From contig JADGBC010000007.1 in assembly GCA_015231705.1 (NCBI GenBank), forward strand, positions 1 through 45,923: a stretch of DNA of 45,923 nucleotides, read 5' to 3'. Below the pieces are notes generated by a model. That model was not told the DNA's origin. It did no database searches and was given only the letters and a program-made list of their open reading frames with translations. Every line of letters starts with the position of its first letter. Position 1 is the first letter of the stretch. The translations under genes were made by a program, and so were the position numbers. Positions 8,009 through 16,350 of this stretch are shown here, piece after piece. The DNA is from Desulfamplus sp. (GTDB lineage: Bacteria > Desulfobacterota > Desulfobacteria > Desulfobacterales > Desulfobacteraceae).

Positions 8009-8039
8009 CACTCACACATATCGTATGTAAAATGAGAAG

Positions 8040-8146
8040 TTATAAGTCATGTTACGCACCACCCTTGACAAATAAGGGCTTTCCATGGTTGTTAAAATCT
8101 CAAGACCATTGATTTTGCGTATGCACTGCGTAACATCACGTTATAA
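8040..8146. repeat. MITE-like element with TTATAA ends
   Basis: The left end TTATAAGTCATGTTACGCA and the right end TGCGTAACATCACGTTATAA are inverted copies over about 19-20 nt with one indel and one mismatch. The 107-bp unit has no ORF. It ends 13 nt before the stop codon of the convergent hybrid kinase gene. The architecture is that of a nonautonomous transposon relic. Confidence 0.65.
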
Positions 8147-8158
8147 TTAATGAGCAGA

Positions 8159-9709
8159 TCATAATGACTGTGTTAGAACTGATTCAATTTTTTTTCTGAG
8201 CAGATCCGGAGAAAAGGGCTTGACCACAAAAGAGGTAACTCCAACCTTTGCTGCTTCAACAACCTTAGCCTGCTTGGGTTCTCCTGTCATCATGATAAAC
8301 GGGATATGTTTGAGCCTCTTGTTTGACCTTATATATTTTAAAATATCTATTCCGGTTTTAAAAGGCATGTTCCAGTCCGAAATAATCAGGTCAATCTGTT
8401 GTGATTCAATTTGTTTCAAAGCCTCCAAACCGTCACCTGCCTCAACATAGTTTGTAAAGCCCATCTGACTAAGAAGACTGATAATCAGATGCCGCATTGT
8501 ACTGTAATCGTCGGCCACAAGTACTATCCTCTCTTTGTCAAAAGTTGCCGGTTTCCCTGATTGCGGAGAGGAAGGTTTTTTTACGGCAGTTACTGCAGGG
8601 ATTGATGAAACCGGAGGAAGGTATATAATCAACGTCGTTCCGAGTCTCTCTGAGGATTCAAATGTAATATCTCCTTTCAGGGTTCGGGAGATCAATCTGG
8701 CTGAATAGGTTCCAAGTCCTGTACCCTCTTTTTTTCCGAACGTGGCGTATTTATCAAAAAATGTTTCCCTGATCTGTATTGGAATTGCTCCTTTATTATG
8801 AATCTTGACAATCTGGCACTCGCCATCATTCAGCATAATTTTTATCTGATCATTTTCAGGTGAAGCTTCAATCGCATTTTTGATGAGATTGGCAAGCATC
8901 GAATAACATAGCATCTTTTCCCCTGATACCATGAAAGTTTGTGTTTCATCAGATGATTCTCCATTTATGGAAATATCGAAAGCTAACCCTTTTTTGTTGA
9001 ACAGATTACGGGTTTCCCCCTTGATTTGCTGGATCAAAGTTAAAATATCCACAGGTACAGGGTTAACTTGGTAACTTCCTCGCTCCATTTTCATAAGATC
9101 AAGAGAGTTGTTGATGATTTCCAGCATGCAGTAGCCTGATTCCTCCAGCATCAAAAGCATATCTTTTTGATTTGGTGATAGATTGTCCGATTTCATCAGC
9201 ATACCAGGAATACTCATAACTGCATTTAAAGGTGTTTTAAGGTCATGCCGTGCAATTTGTTCCATCTCTTCTCGCATACGGATGTTATCTTTGAGTATAT
9301 GGTTCTGTTTTTTTAGCTCCTCTCTTGCAAGCTGGAGTTCCAGGTGATTTTTAATCCGTGCACTTACGATGGACGGATTGATTGGTTTGGTGATGTAATC
9401 AATTGCACCAAGCTCGAGCCCTTTGGCTTCGTCAGTAGTTTCGCTCATGGCCGTCACAAATATAATCGGAATCTCCCGGGTAGAGGGGTCAGATTTCAAT
9501 ATTTTGCAGACTTCATATCCATCCATACCAGGCATCATGATATCCAGAAGGATCAGATCAGGTTTATTGGATGCCACTGTTTCAATGGCACTATTCCCAT
9601 TTATTGCTACGCTTACTTCATATTCGTTGCTCAACAGATCTGATAGAACATCTATATTTGCCTCTGTATCATCCACGATCAATATATTGCAAGTATGCAA
9701 ATCTCTCAT
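8159..9709 (-). CDS. Soluble REC-histidine kinase-REC hybrid protein
   Basis: Residues about 8-125 are a receiver (ILIVDDTEANIDVL, phosphoacceptor in LILLDIMMPGMDGYE, Lys in DYITKPI). A coiled linker leads to a HisKA-type site (ARHDLKTPLNAVM, His near 155). An HATPase_c domain follows (MLANLIKNAIEAS, GTGLGTYSARLI). A second, CheY-like receiver spans about 395-512 (VLVADDYSTMRHLI, LIISDWNMPFKTGID, FVVKPFS). There is no membrane segment. It is last in an operon, 48 nt after a kinase-less transmembrane sensor, so it is the natural kinase partner for the sensors upstream. Start ATG 9709 is preceded by GAGGAATCA. Confidence 0.92.
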   Translation of the reverse strand: MRDLHTCNILIVDDTEANIDVLSDLLSNEYEVSVAINGNSAIETVASNKPDLILLDIMMPGMDGYEVCKILKSDPSTREIPIIFVTAMSETTDEAKGLELGAIDYITKPINPSIVSARIKNHLELQLAREELKKQNHILKDNIRMREEMEQIARHDLKTPLNAVMSIPGMLMKSDNLSPNQKDMLLMLEESGYCMLEIINNSLDLMKMERGSYQVNPVPVDILTLIQQIKGETRNLFNKKGLAFDISINGESSDETQTFMVSGEKMLCYSMLANLIKNAIEASPENDQIKIMLNDGECQIVKIHNKGAIPIQIRETFFDKYATFGKKEGTGLGTYSARLISRTLKGDITFESSERLGTTLIIYLPPVSSIPAVTAVKKPSSPQSGKPATFDKERIVLVADDYSTMRHLIISLLSQMGFTNYVEAGDGLEALKQIESQQIDLIISDWNMPFKTGIDILKYIRSNKRLKHIPFIMMTGEPKQAKVVEAAKVGVTSFVVKPFSPDLLRKKIESVLTQSL

Positions 9710-9757
9710 TGATTCCTCGTATAATATAAGCTATCTTCGTATAGTCCTACTTGTTTA

Positions 9758-12694
9758 CTACTCAACGATCTTATATTTTTGCCCTTTTCCAAGCTGTTCC
9801 ATCAAACTGTTGATCTCCTCCTTTAACTCAATCATTCTCTCTTCACGATTGATCGTCAGGCGGCTGAACTGTGCCAAATCTTCCATCTGTGACTTCAGTT
9901 GTTTTTCAGCCTGTTTGCGCTCGGTGACATCTTCCAGAGTCACTATCACTTCAGTTGGATTGTGACCGGAGTTTACAGGGCTAAATTTCATGTTCAGAGG
10001 AACGGTCTTGCCTCCTGTTGCAGAGGTGTAATCTGCCTCATATTCCGCAGGCTCTCCTGAAATGGCCTTCTGCAGAGCAGTCTTCATTTCGACATCACGT
10101 CCCTGTCTCAATGAATTAAACCCGATCAGCTTCTCCCGACTTGAGCCCATCAACTCCACAAACTTTTCATTACAGTTAAGAATGGTACCCTCAACGCTCA
10201 TATGAATCATACCCAGAGGTGAGTTTTCAAAAATTGTACGGTGCTGTTTTTCACTATCCTGCACCGCATTTTGTGCTTTTTTCCGCTCGGTGATGTCCAT
10301 AAACCATCCCAGAACACCCTCATCTTCGCCGTATTTCATAGGAAGATCCGTAATAAGAATCTCTATGATTTCACGGGATTTATTATACATTTGAAGCTCG
10401 TAATTTTCTACTTTACCCTCTGATTTGATCTTTTCCATCAGCCGACTACGCTCATTAGGATCTACATAAAGATCAGAAGATGAGTCTCCGACATCAAGTC
10501 CGAACATCTCCTTGAACCGCGGGTTGGCAAAACGAATTCTATCTCTGCTGGAAAAGGCTACACCCACCGGACTTGTATCTAAAATATATTGAAGTCTGGC
10601 CTGAGTCTCTTCTCTCTCTTTTTCAACCTGTTTACGATCAGTTATATCACGCACCGACCCTACGGCAAACCATTCACCTTCCACCTGGAATGGAGAGAGC
10701 GATACCTCGACCGGAAAAGTCTCACCGCTTCTTTTAATGGCAACAGTAGAGATCGTGGAGCCAAAAACAGCTCCCTCACCGGATAGTGCAAATTGCCTGA
10801 TTCCGGCATGGGCATTATCTCTTACTTCAGCAGGGACAGCCATATCGTGAAAGTCTCTGCCCATGGCCTCTTCAACGCTGTAGCCGAAGAGCTTCTCGGC
10901 CGCCTGATTCCAGAACATAACCCTTCCCTGGCTGTTGACCATGACAAGAGCATCCGCCATGGCCTGCCCCATGGCCTTTATCTTGCGTTCTGCATGCTCA
11001 CGATCCCTCATAGCTCTTCCAAGACGGCGATTCCAGATCAGGACAAATATTGTTATTCCAAGAAGTACCACACTGATCGGCCCGACAACCCACCAGTCAA
11101 CTCCTTTTTGATATTTGATGGCAAGCCACCGACTCTTTATTTCAGCCTTCTCCTGATCAGTCATGGCGGCCAGTGACTTATCCAGTGCTGAAGCTAACAG
11201 AGGCCAGTCTTTTCTGACACCGAATGCCAGGTCATGGTTGTAGGGTGTGGATGCGGCAATCCTCAGATTCACAAGTCCAAGCGTGTCAATAGTGTAGGCT
11301 ACAGCTCCAAGGTTATCAATAAATACATCAAATTTTCCGTTTGACAGCTCTGTTAACGCTGTTTTGATGTCAGGAGAAGTTAGAAGCTGCAGCTCAGCTC
11401 TATCCCGTTTAAGGTTCGCCTCTATTATCTGTCCTTTGATAACACCCACCTTGAGCCCCCGCAGATCTTCCAATCCTCCAGCAAGCTGATCCTTGCGAGA
11501 TACGATAACAGATGGAAAAGTTGTGTATGGTCTGGTGAAATTCATAAATTTTTTCCGTGCTGCTGACGGCGTTACCTTTGGAATGACATCTATCTCACCA
11601 ACTTTCACCTTCTCCATGGCTTCTGTCCATTTAACATCTTTTTGTGGAATAACAGAAATGCCAATACGTGCAGCGGCTACAGTTATAAAATCGGCACTGA
11701 TTCCGGCATAAACGCCTTTTTCATCGATATATTCAAAGGGTGGGCGGGCACTGTCAACCCCAAGTCTTATCTCTCTATCAGCAATATTATCTTGAATAAA
11801 TTGTCGCTCCTCTCTTGTAAGAATAATATTGGCATTTTCATCAGAGGTAGAGTCCTCTTCCCTATTGTAGCTCCAATCAGAGCCTGTCAACCATTTTACA
11901 TGAAGCTCATGAAGCTCCTCTTCAGTGATTGTGGCCATTCCTTTTTCAAGGATATCCGCAAGTATTTTCATCTCTTTTCTGACGGCAATATGCAGAGGAA
12001 TGGGCTTGCTCTCTTCTAGTTCAAGGTCTCCACCAACTTTCAGGTTTGTTATCTGAAGCTTGCTTGTGATGTAATCAACAACAGGCATCAGGTCAAACAG
12101 AGCGTCAGCTTTGCCTACTGAAACCGCACGAATCGCGGCAGAAGTGTCAGGTACTTCGAATAGTTCTATCTGTGGGTGGGCACTTAGTACATCCTGAAGG
12201 AAAAAACCTTTTGGCACGGCAAATCTTTTGCCATAAAGATCCTTTACAGAGGAGACAGTGGGAAAGTCTGTCCTGGTGTACAGCATCTGGACCATTGAAA
12301 CGTAGGATGGGGTAAACTCAAGGAACTTTTGACGTTCCGGGGACTTTGCTATATTGAGCATTATATCAATCTCCCCTTTTTTCATCATGTCGAGGAATTG
12401 ATCCCATGAGGGGCCGTTGACAAAGCTGATTTCAAGTCCTGTCTTCTGTGCCAGCAACTTCATGTAGTCAACTGAGAATCCTTTTGGAGTGCCGTTTTCA
12501 TTGAAATTGAATGGTGCCCAGTCGGTCTCATTATGCACCTTGACCACACCTGTTTTGGCTAAAAATTCCTTCTCATGTTCAGTAAGATGAGAGCCAAGGC
12601 TCTCCGGAACAGTGGATCTGGCAACTGAAGGCAGATAGAGCATGATGATCAAGATAATAATGATTATACGTTTTGCGTTTATGATACTGGCCAT
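9758..12694 (-). CDS. Transmembrane sensor: tandem SBP_bac_3 plus three PAS domains, no kinase domain
   Basis: A signal anchor (IIIIILIIMLYLPSVARS) leads to two periplasmic solute-binding modules of the SBP_bac_3 type: about 48-270 (VKVHNETDWAPFNFNENG) and 297-520 (IRLGVDSARPPFEYIDEKG). One TM helix follows (WWVVGPISVVLLGITIFVLIW), then PAS domains near 575-690, 705-815 and 825-935. The chain stops after a short helix (FSRLTINREERMIELKEEIN). No HisKA, HATPase, GGDEF, EAL or MCP output module is present. Its paralogue at 12880-15825 has the same layout and the same tail. The start lies 5 nt past the stop of a receiver fragment, suggesting coupled translation. Output is probably through the hybrid kinase downstream. 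Confidence 0.9.
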   Translation of the reverse strand: MASIINAKRIIIIILIIMLYLPSVARSTVPESLGSHLTEHEKEFLAKTGVVKVHNETDWAPFNFNENGTPKGFSVDYMKLLAQKTGLEISFVNGPSWDQFLDMMKKGEIDIMLNIAKSPERQKFLEFTPSYVSMVQMLYTRTDFPTVSSVKDLYGKRFAVPKGFFLQDVLSAHPQIELFEVPDTSAAIRAVSVGKADALFDLMPVVDYITSKLQITNLKVGGDLELEESKPIPLHIAVRKEMKILADILEKGMATITEEELHELHVKWLTGSDWSYNREEDSTSDENANIILTREERQFIQDNIADREIRLGVDSARPPFEYIDEKGVYAGISADFITVAAARIGISVIPQKDVKWTEAMEKVKVGEIDVIPKVTPSAARKKFMNFTRPYTTFPSVIVSRKDQLAGGLEDLRGLKVGVIKGQIIEANLKRDRAELQLLTSPDIKTALTELSNGKFDVFIDNLGAVAYTIDTLGLVNLRIAASTPYNHDLAFGVRKDWPLLASALDKSLAAMTDQEKAEIKSRWLAIKYQKGVDWWVVGPISVVLLGITIFVLIWNRRLGRAMRDREHAERKIKAMGQAMADALVMVNSQGRVMFWNQAAEKLFGYSVEEAMGRDFHDMAVPAEVRDNAHAGIRQFALSGEGAVFGSTISTVAIKRSGETFPVEVSLSPFQVEGEWFAVGSVRDITDRKQVEKEREETQARLQYILDTSPVGVAFSSRDRIRFANPRFKEMFGLDVGDSSSDLYVDPNERSRLMEKIKSEGKVENYELQMYNKSREIIEILITDLPMKYGEDEGVLGWFMDITERKKAQNAVQDSEKQHRTIFENSPLGMIHMSVEGTILNCNEKFVELMGSSREKLIGFNSLRQGRDVEMKTALQKAISGEPAEYEADYTSATGGKTVPLNMKFSPVNSGHNPTEVIVTLEDVTERKQAEKQLKSQMEDLAQFSRLTINREERMIELKEEINSLMEQLGKGQKYKIVE

Positions 12695-12699
12695 GGATT

Positions 12700-12876
12700 T
12701 TATTTGTCCTTTTGAATCAAAGTGCTGAGAGTCAGAGGGGCAATGATATTCAAGTGATTAACCCCATTAATGGCCAACATGATATCGTAAAATCCTTCAA
12801 GTGCCTCCACAAGAAGATCAATATATGTCTCTGTGTCATCAACGATAAAAATCTTACTTTCCGATAATGATTTCAT
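12700..12876 (-). pseudogene. Truncated response-regulator receiver (58 aa), between the two sensor genes
   Basis: The ORF is too short for the supplied track. It reads MKSLSESKIFIVDDTETYID, then LLVEALEGFYDIMLAING, which aligns with the N-terminal receiver of the 8159-9709 hybrid (ILIVDDTEANIDVLSDLL..YEVSVAING). It stops before the phosphoacceptor Asp, so it cannot be a working receiver. It sits 3 nt after the stop of the upstream sensor and 5 nt before the next sensor's ATG. It looks like the leftover of a second sensor/receiver unit after tandem duplication, though it might still serve as a coupling ORF. Confidence 0.8.
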
Positions 12877-12879
12877 TCT

Positions 12880-15825
12880 TTACTCCACAATTTTATATTT
12901 TTTCCCTTTTCCCAACTGGCCCATCAAGCTGTTGATCTCCTCCTTGAGTTCAATCATCCGCTCTTCCCGATTTATGGTAAGACGGCTGAACTGTTTTAAA
13001 TCTTCCACCTGTTCTTCCATCTGTTTTTCATTCTTTTTACGCTCGGTTATGTCCAGCAGCCAACCAAGAATACCATCCTCACCTTCATATTTTATCGGAA
13101 GATAGGTTATAAGTATATCTCTAACCTCACGGGAGCTGTTATACATCTGAATCTCGTAATTTTCCACTTTACCTTCTGACTGGATTTTGGCTACAATCTG
13201 GTTTCGCTCTTCTGGATTGACATAAAGGTCTGGAGATGGATCGCCTACTTTTACACCAAACATATCCCTGAACCTTGGGTTGACAAAGTGGATTATTCCT
13301 TTAGTGGAAAAGGCAACGCCCACAGGACACATATCAAGGATAGATTTAAGCTGGGCATTGGAGCTTTTGATCTCTTGTTCAGCCTGCTTGCGGTCAGTAA
13401 TATCAAGAAATGAGGCCAGCACAAGACTTACGGCTCTATTTTCATCCCGTAAGCAAGAGATAGATATGTTGGTATATAGGATCTCTCCATCTTTGCGAAT
13501 GAAGCGTTTGTCCATACTATAGACATCAATCTCATCAGCGAGCATCTGTTCAAAAAAATTTACATCTGCTTGAAGGTCTTCCGGATGGGTAAGGTCAGCC
13601 CATGTGGTATGGCGAAGTTCTTCAATAGTATATCCAAGCATATCCTGAAGTCGACCATTAGCCTCGATCCACCCTTTCTGCGGGTGGGTTACAGCCATTC
13701 CGATCTGACTGTGCTCAAAATATCCGCGGAACCTCTTTTCGCTCTCCCTGATTGCCTCCTCTGCTCGCTTCCGATCAGAGATATCACGTACTGATCCTAC
13801 AGCGAACCACTCATTTTCTACCTGAAACGGAGAGAGGGAGACCTCAACCGGAAAAGTGAGACCACTACGGTTTAGTGCGGTAGTTTGAATGGTGCTACCA
13901 AAAACAACACCCTGGCCGGTTGCTGCAAAATGTCTGAGTCCTGCCCATGCCTTCTCTCTCTCTTCATTGGGGACCGCTATCTGATGGAAATCCATACCCA
14001 TGGCCTCCTGTGAAGTATAGCCGAACAGGTGCTCTGCCGCCTGATTCCAGAAAAACACCTTGCCCAGGCCATCTATCATCACCAGTGCATCAGCCATCGC
14101 CTGACCCATGGCGTTAATTTTGCGTTCGTTTGCAAGGGTTTTCAACTGGGCACGTTTACGCTCCAAAACCTCTTTGTGCAGTCTTCGATTATAAAAGATG
14201 CTGAGGATAATAATGAGTATCAGTAAACTTACGAAAGGCAGGATCCATTTCAAAACCGTCCGGAAATCCAAACCGGTACGGATGACCTGCTCCTTTACAT
14301 AGTGGTTCATTATCTCCTGATGATCCTGTTTGGAAATTGAATCTATAACCTTGTTTAAAATCTGTTCCAGCACCTCCCAGTCAGGCCGGACAGCAAAGGA
14401 GAGAGTCATGTCAATGTCTGTTTTGCCGACAATCTGTAGATCGTAATACCCAAGCTCGGAAATCTTGTAGGTACCAAGGGCAAGGGGGCATAACAGGGCG
14501 TTAAATTCTCCGGAAGAGACCCCTTTGAGCCCTGCCAGTATGTTGTCCACGACAATAAAGGATAAATTGGGAAAAGCCTTTCTGATCTCTCTGGAATAAG
14601 AAAAATTCTGTATTACAGCGACTTTATTATCCTGCAATTGATTCAAATCAGTTATGAATCTCTCGGTTTTTTTCATTACAACCACAACTGGATTGGAAAG
14701 ATATGGCTTTGTGACTTTAAACTTTTTCCCTGCTTTGGTCTCTTTTATATCTTTAGTGTCTGATAAAATGATATCAACTTCTTCTGCCGGATATTTTTCA
14801 GTGGAGTCATTATGTTGCATAGGGCTTATTGTCTTGAATGATATGCCAAGCCGCTTTTCTATAAGCTTAATATGGTCGGCCACGATGCCTGTATATTGAC
14901 CGTTTTTTTCAAATGACTCGAATGGGAGCCACTCAGTTTTACCCATATAACGGATTGATGACTGGCTGGCTATCCATTCGCTCTCATCTTGAGTTAGCTC
15001 TATTCTTTCATCCGTTTCCTGACCTACCCACTTGCCAATGATCTGAAATTTTTCTGTTTCAGTAATCGAAACAAGTGCCTTGTCAAGTATTGATGCCATT
15101 TCTGGCCAGTCTTTTCTTACACCAATGGCAAGTATTGACCCCTTTTTGCTTAATTCACCCTGTACCTGCAGGTTGGTTAAAAGCTCCATTGCCATTATAT
15201 ATGTGATTACTGCACGGTTGCCGGCATAAGTTTGAGCTTCACCTGATGATACTGCCTTAAGACATGCAGTCGTGTCAGGATATTCAACAACTTTTACATC
15301 AGGGTATTTCTCAGCAAAATATTTGACGTTACCAAATCCGAGCTCAAGAGCCAGAGTTTTACCCCGCAGATCTTCTTCGCTATAATGGAACGGCCCGTCT
15401 GAACGGCCTACAATGACGTGCGGCACCTCTATATATGGTTGAGTAAAATTCAAGAACACTTCTCTTTCAGGTTTTGGGGTGACATCCATTAGTGCATCAA
15501 TCCGCTTCTCCTGTACCGCTTTTAGGTTATCTGCAAAAGGCCCCGGGATAATTTTGAAGTCAATGCCAAGACGACGGCCCAGCAGATTCATGTAATCAAC
15601 GCCAATTCCCTTCGCACCTTCCTTATCATCCGAGCTGTTCAAGGGAGGCCAGGCACTCATGATAGCCACGGTAATGTTTGGGTGAGCCTCAATCCAGGAT
15701 TTCTCCTTGAGTGTAAGCTCCAGGGCTTGAAGACCATCTACGGAATTCTGCATATAAGCCGGCAATACTTCTGCTTGGCATACTGTCACCAAAAAAAGCC
15801 ATGAAAAAAAGATACGTAAAGGCAT
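12880..15825 (-). CDS. Transmembrane sensor: tandem SBP_bac_3 plus three PAS domains, no kinase domain (paralogue)
   Basis: A signal peptide (IFFSWLFLVTVCQAEVL) leads to two SBP_bac_3 modules, about 48-265 (ITVAIMSAWPPLNSSDD) and 285-505 (IRYMGKTEWLPFESFEKNG). TM is at about 523-545 (ILPFVSLLILIIILSIFY), followed by three PAS domains (about 575-690, 695-815 and 822-935) and the tail FSRLTINREERMIELKEEIN..KYKIVE. The first and last PAS domains and the tail closely match the 9758-12694 protein. The middle PAS (FEHSQIGMAVTHPQKGWIEA) is of a different, PAS_3-like type. There is no catalytic output domain. It is first in the operon, and its upstream region carries repeats B and D. Confidence 0.9.
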   Translation of the reverse strand: MPLRIFFSWLFLVTVCQAEVLPAYMQNSVDGLQALELTLKEKSWIEAHPNITVAIMSAWPPLNSSDDKEGAKGIGVDYMNLLGRRLGIDFKIIPGPFADNLKAVQEKRIDALMDVTPKPEREVFLNFTQPYIEVPHVIVGRSDGPFHYSEEDLRGKTLALELGFGNVKYFAEKYPDVKVVEYPDTTACLKAVSSGEAQTYAGNRAVITYIMAMELLTNLQVQGELSKKGSILAIGVRKDWPEMASILDKALVSITETEKFQIIGKWVGQETDERIELTQDESEWIASQSSIRYMGKTEWLPFESFEKNGQYTGIVADHIKLIEKRLGISFKTISPMQHNDSTEKYPAEEVDIILSDTKDIKETKAGKKFKVTKPYLSNPVVVVMKKTERFITDLNQLQDNKVAVIQNFSYSREIRKAFPNLSFIVVDNILAGLKGVSSGEFNALLCPLALGTYKISELGYYDLQIVGKTDIDMTLSFAVRPDWEVLEQILNKVIDSISKQDHQEIMNHYVKEQVIRTGLDFRTVLKWILPFVSLLILIIILSIFYNRRLHKEVLERKRAQLKTLANERKINAMGQAMADALVMIDGLGKVFFWNQAAEHLFGYTSQEAMGMDFHQIAVPNEEREKAWAGLRHFAATGQGVVFGSTIQTTALNRSGLTFPVEVSLSPFQVENEWFAVGSVRDISDRKRAEEAIRESEKRFRGYFEHSQIGMAVTHPQKGWIEANGRLQDMLGYTIEELRHTTWADLTHPEDLQADVNFFEQMLADEIDVYSMDKRFIRKDGEILYTNISISCLRDENRAVSLVLASFLDITDRKQAEQEIKSSNAQLKSILDMCPVGVAFSTKGIIHFVNPRFRDMFGVKVGDPSPDLYVNPEERNQIVAKIQSEGKVENYEIQMYNSSREVRDILITYLPIKYEGEDGILGWLLDITERKKNEKQMEEQVEDLKQFSRLTINREERMIELKEEINSLMGQLGKGKKYKIVE

Positions 15826-15862
15826 TTTAACTCCTTAACCTCTATTTGGCAGTGTTATAAAC

Positions 15863-16045
15863 TCAAAAACGACACCTTGCTATCATGTACAGGCAAATCT
15901 CCATCTGTCTGAATCAGGATGGCCAGGATTTACAGGATGGACAAGATGTTTATCCTGTAAATCCTTTCATCCTGAATATCCTGATTCAGACTGTGTTGAC
16001 AAGGCCTTAGGAATCGATAGGTGTCGACTTTGAGTATAAATGTTT
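15863..16045 (-). repeat. Repeat B, copy 2 (inverted relative to copy 1)
   Basis: Its reverse complement matches 4480-4668 from ACTCAAAGTCGACACCTATC through to AGCAAGGTGTCGTTTTTGA. Small differences are clustered in the central hairpin loop. It lies 38 nt upstream of the sensor gene start, so it probably contains or flanks that promoter. Confidence 0.8.
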
Positions 16046-16124
16046 TGATCTCTTACGGTGCTTCATATTAACTCAAAATTGATGGTCTCATAAAAAAACG
16101 ATTTGTTCAAACAGGTCATAAATA

Positions 16125-16200
16125 AACCTTCATGGCCTTTGTGTGATCACCCCGAATCATGAAAATAAGAATGTATTTTTATCGTAAAATCAAATAGTTA
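16125..16200 (-). repeat. Repeat D copy
   Basis: The minus strand has TTTTACGATAAAAATACATT, then TATTTTCATGATTCGGGG and GGCCATGAAGGTTT, the same order as the copy in the Sua5/YrdC gene. The region 16046-16350 otherwise holds no credible gene; the 65-codon plus-strand ORF at 16251 overlaps the AAA gene antisense. Confidence 0.7.
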
Positions 16201-16350
16201 TGACTGTAAAAATACCATTTCAGGTCTTTTTACGAGGGACTAAAAATTAGTTGACGCTTTTCTTGAGGGAATCCTTGAAAAATGGGGATGTGGCTAAAAG
16301 AAAGCGTCAAGTGACAGATGAAGAATGCCGTCCTGGAATGAGAATCTCTT

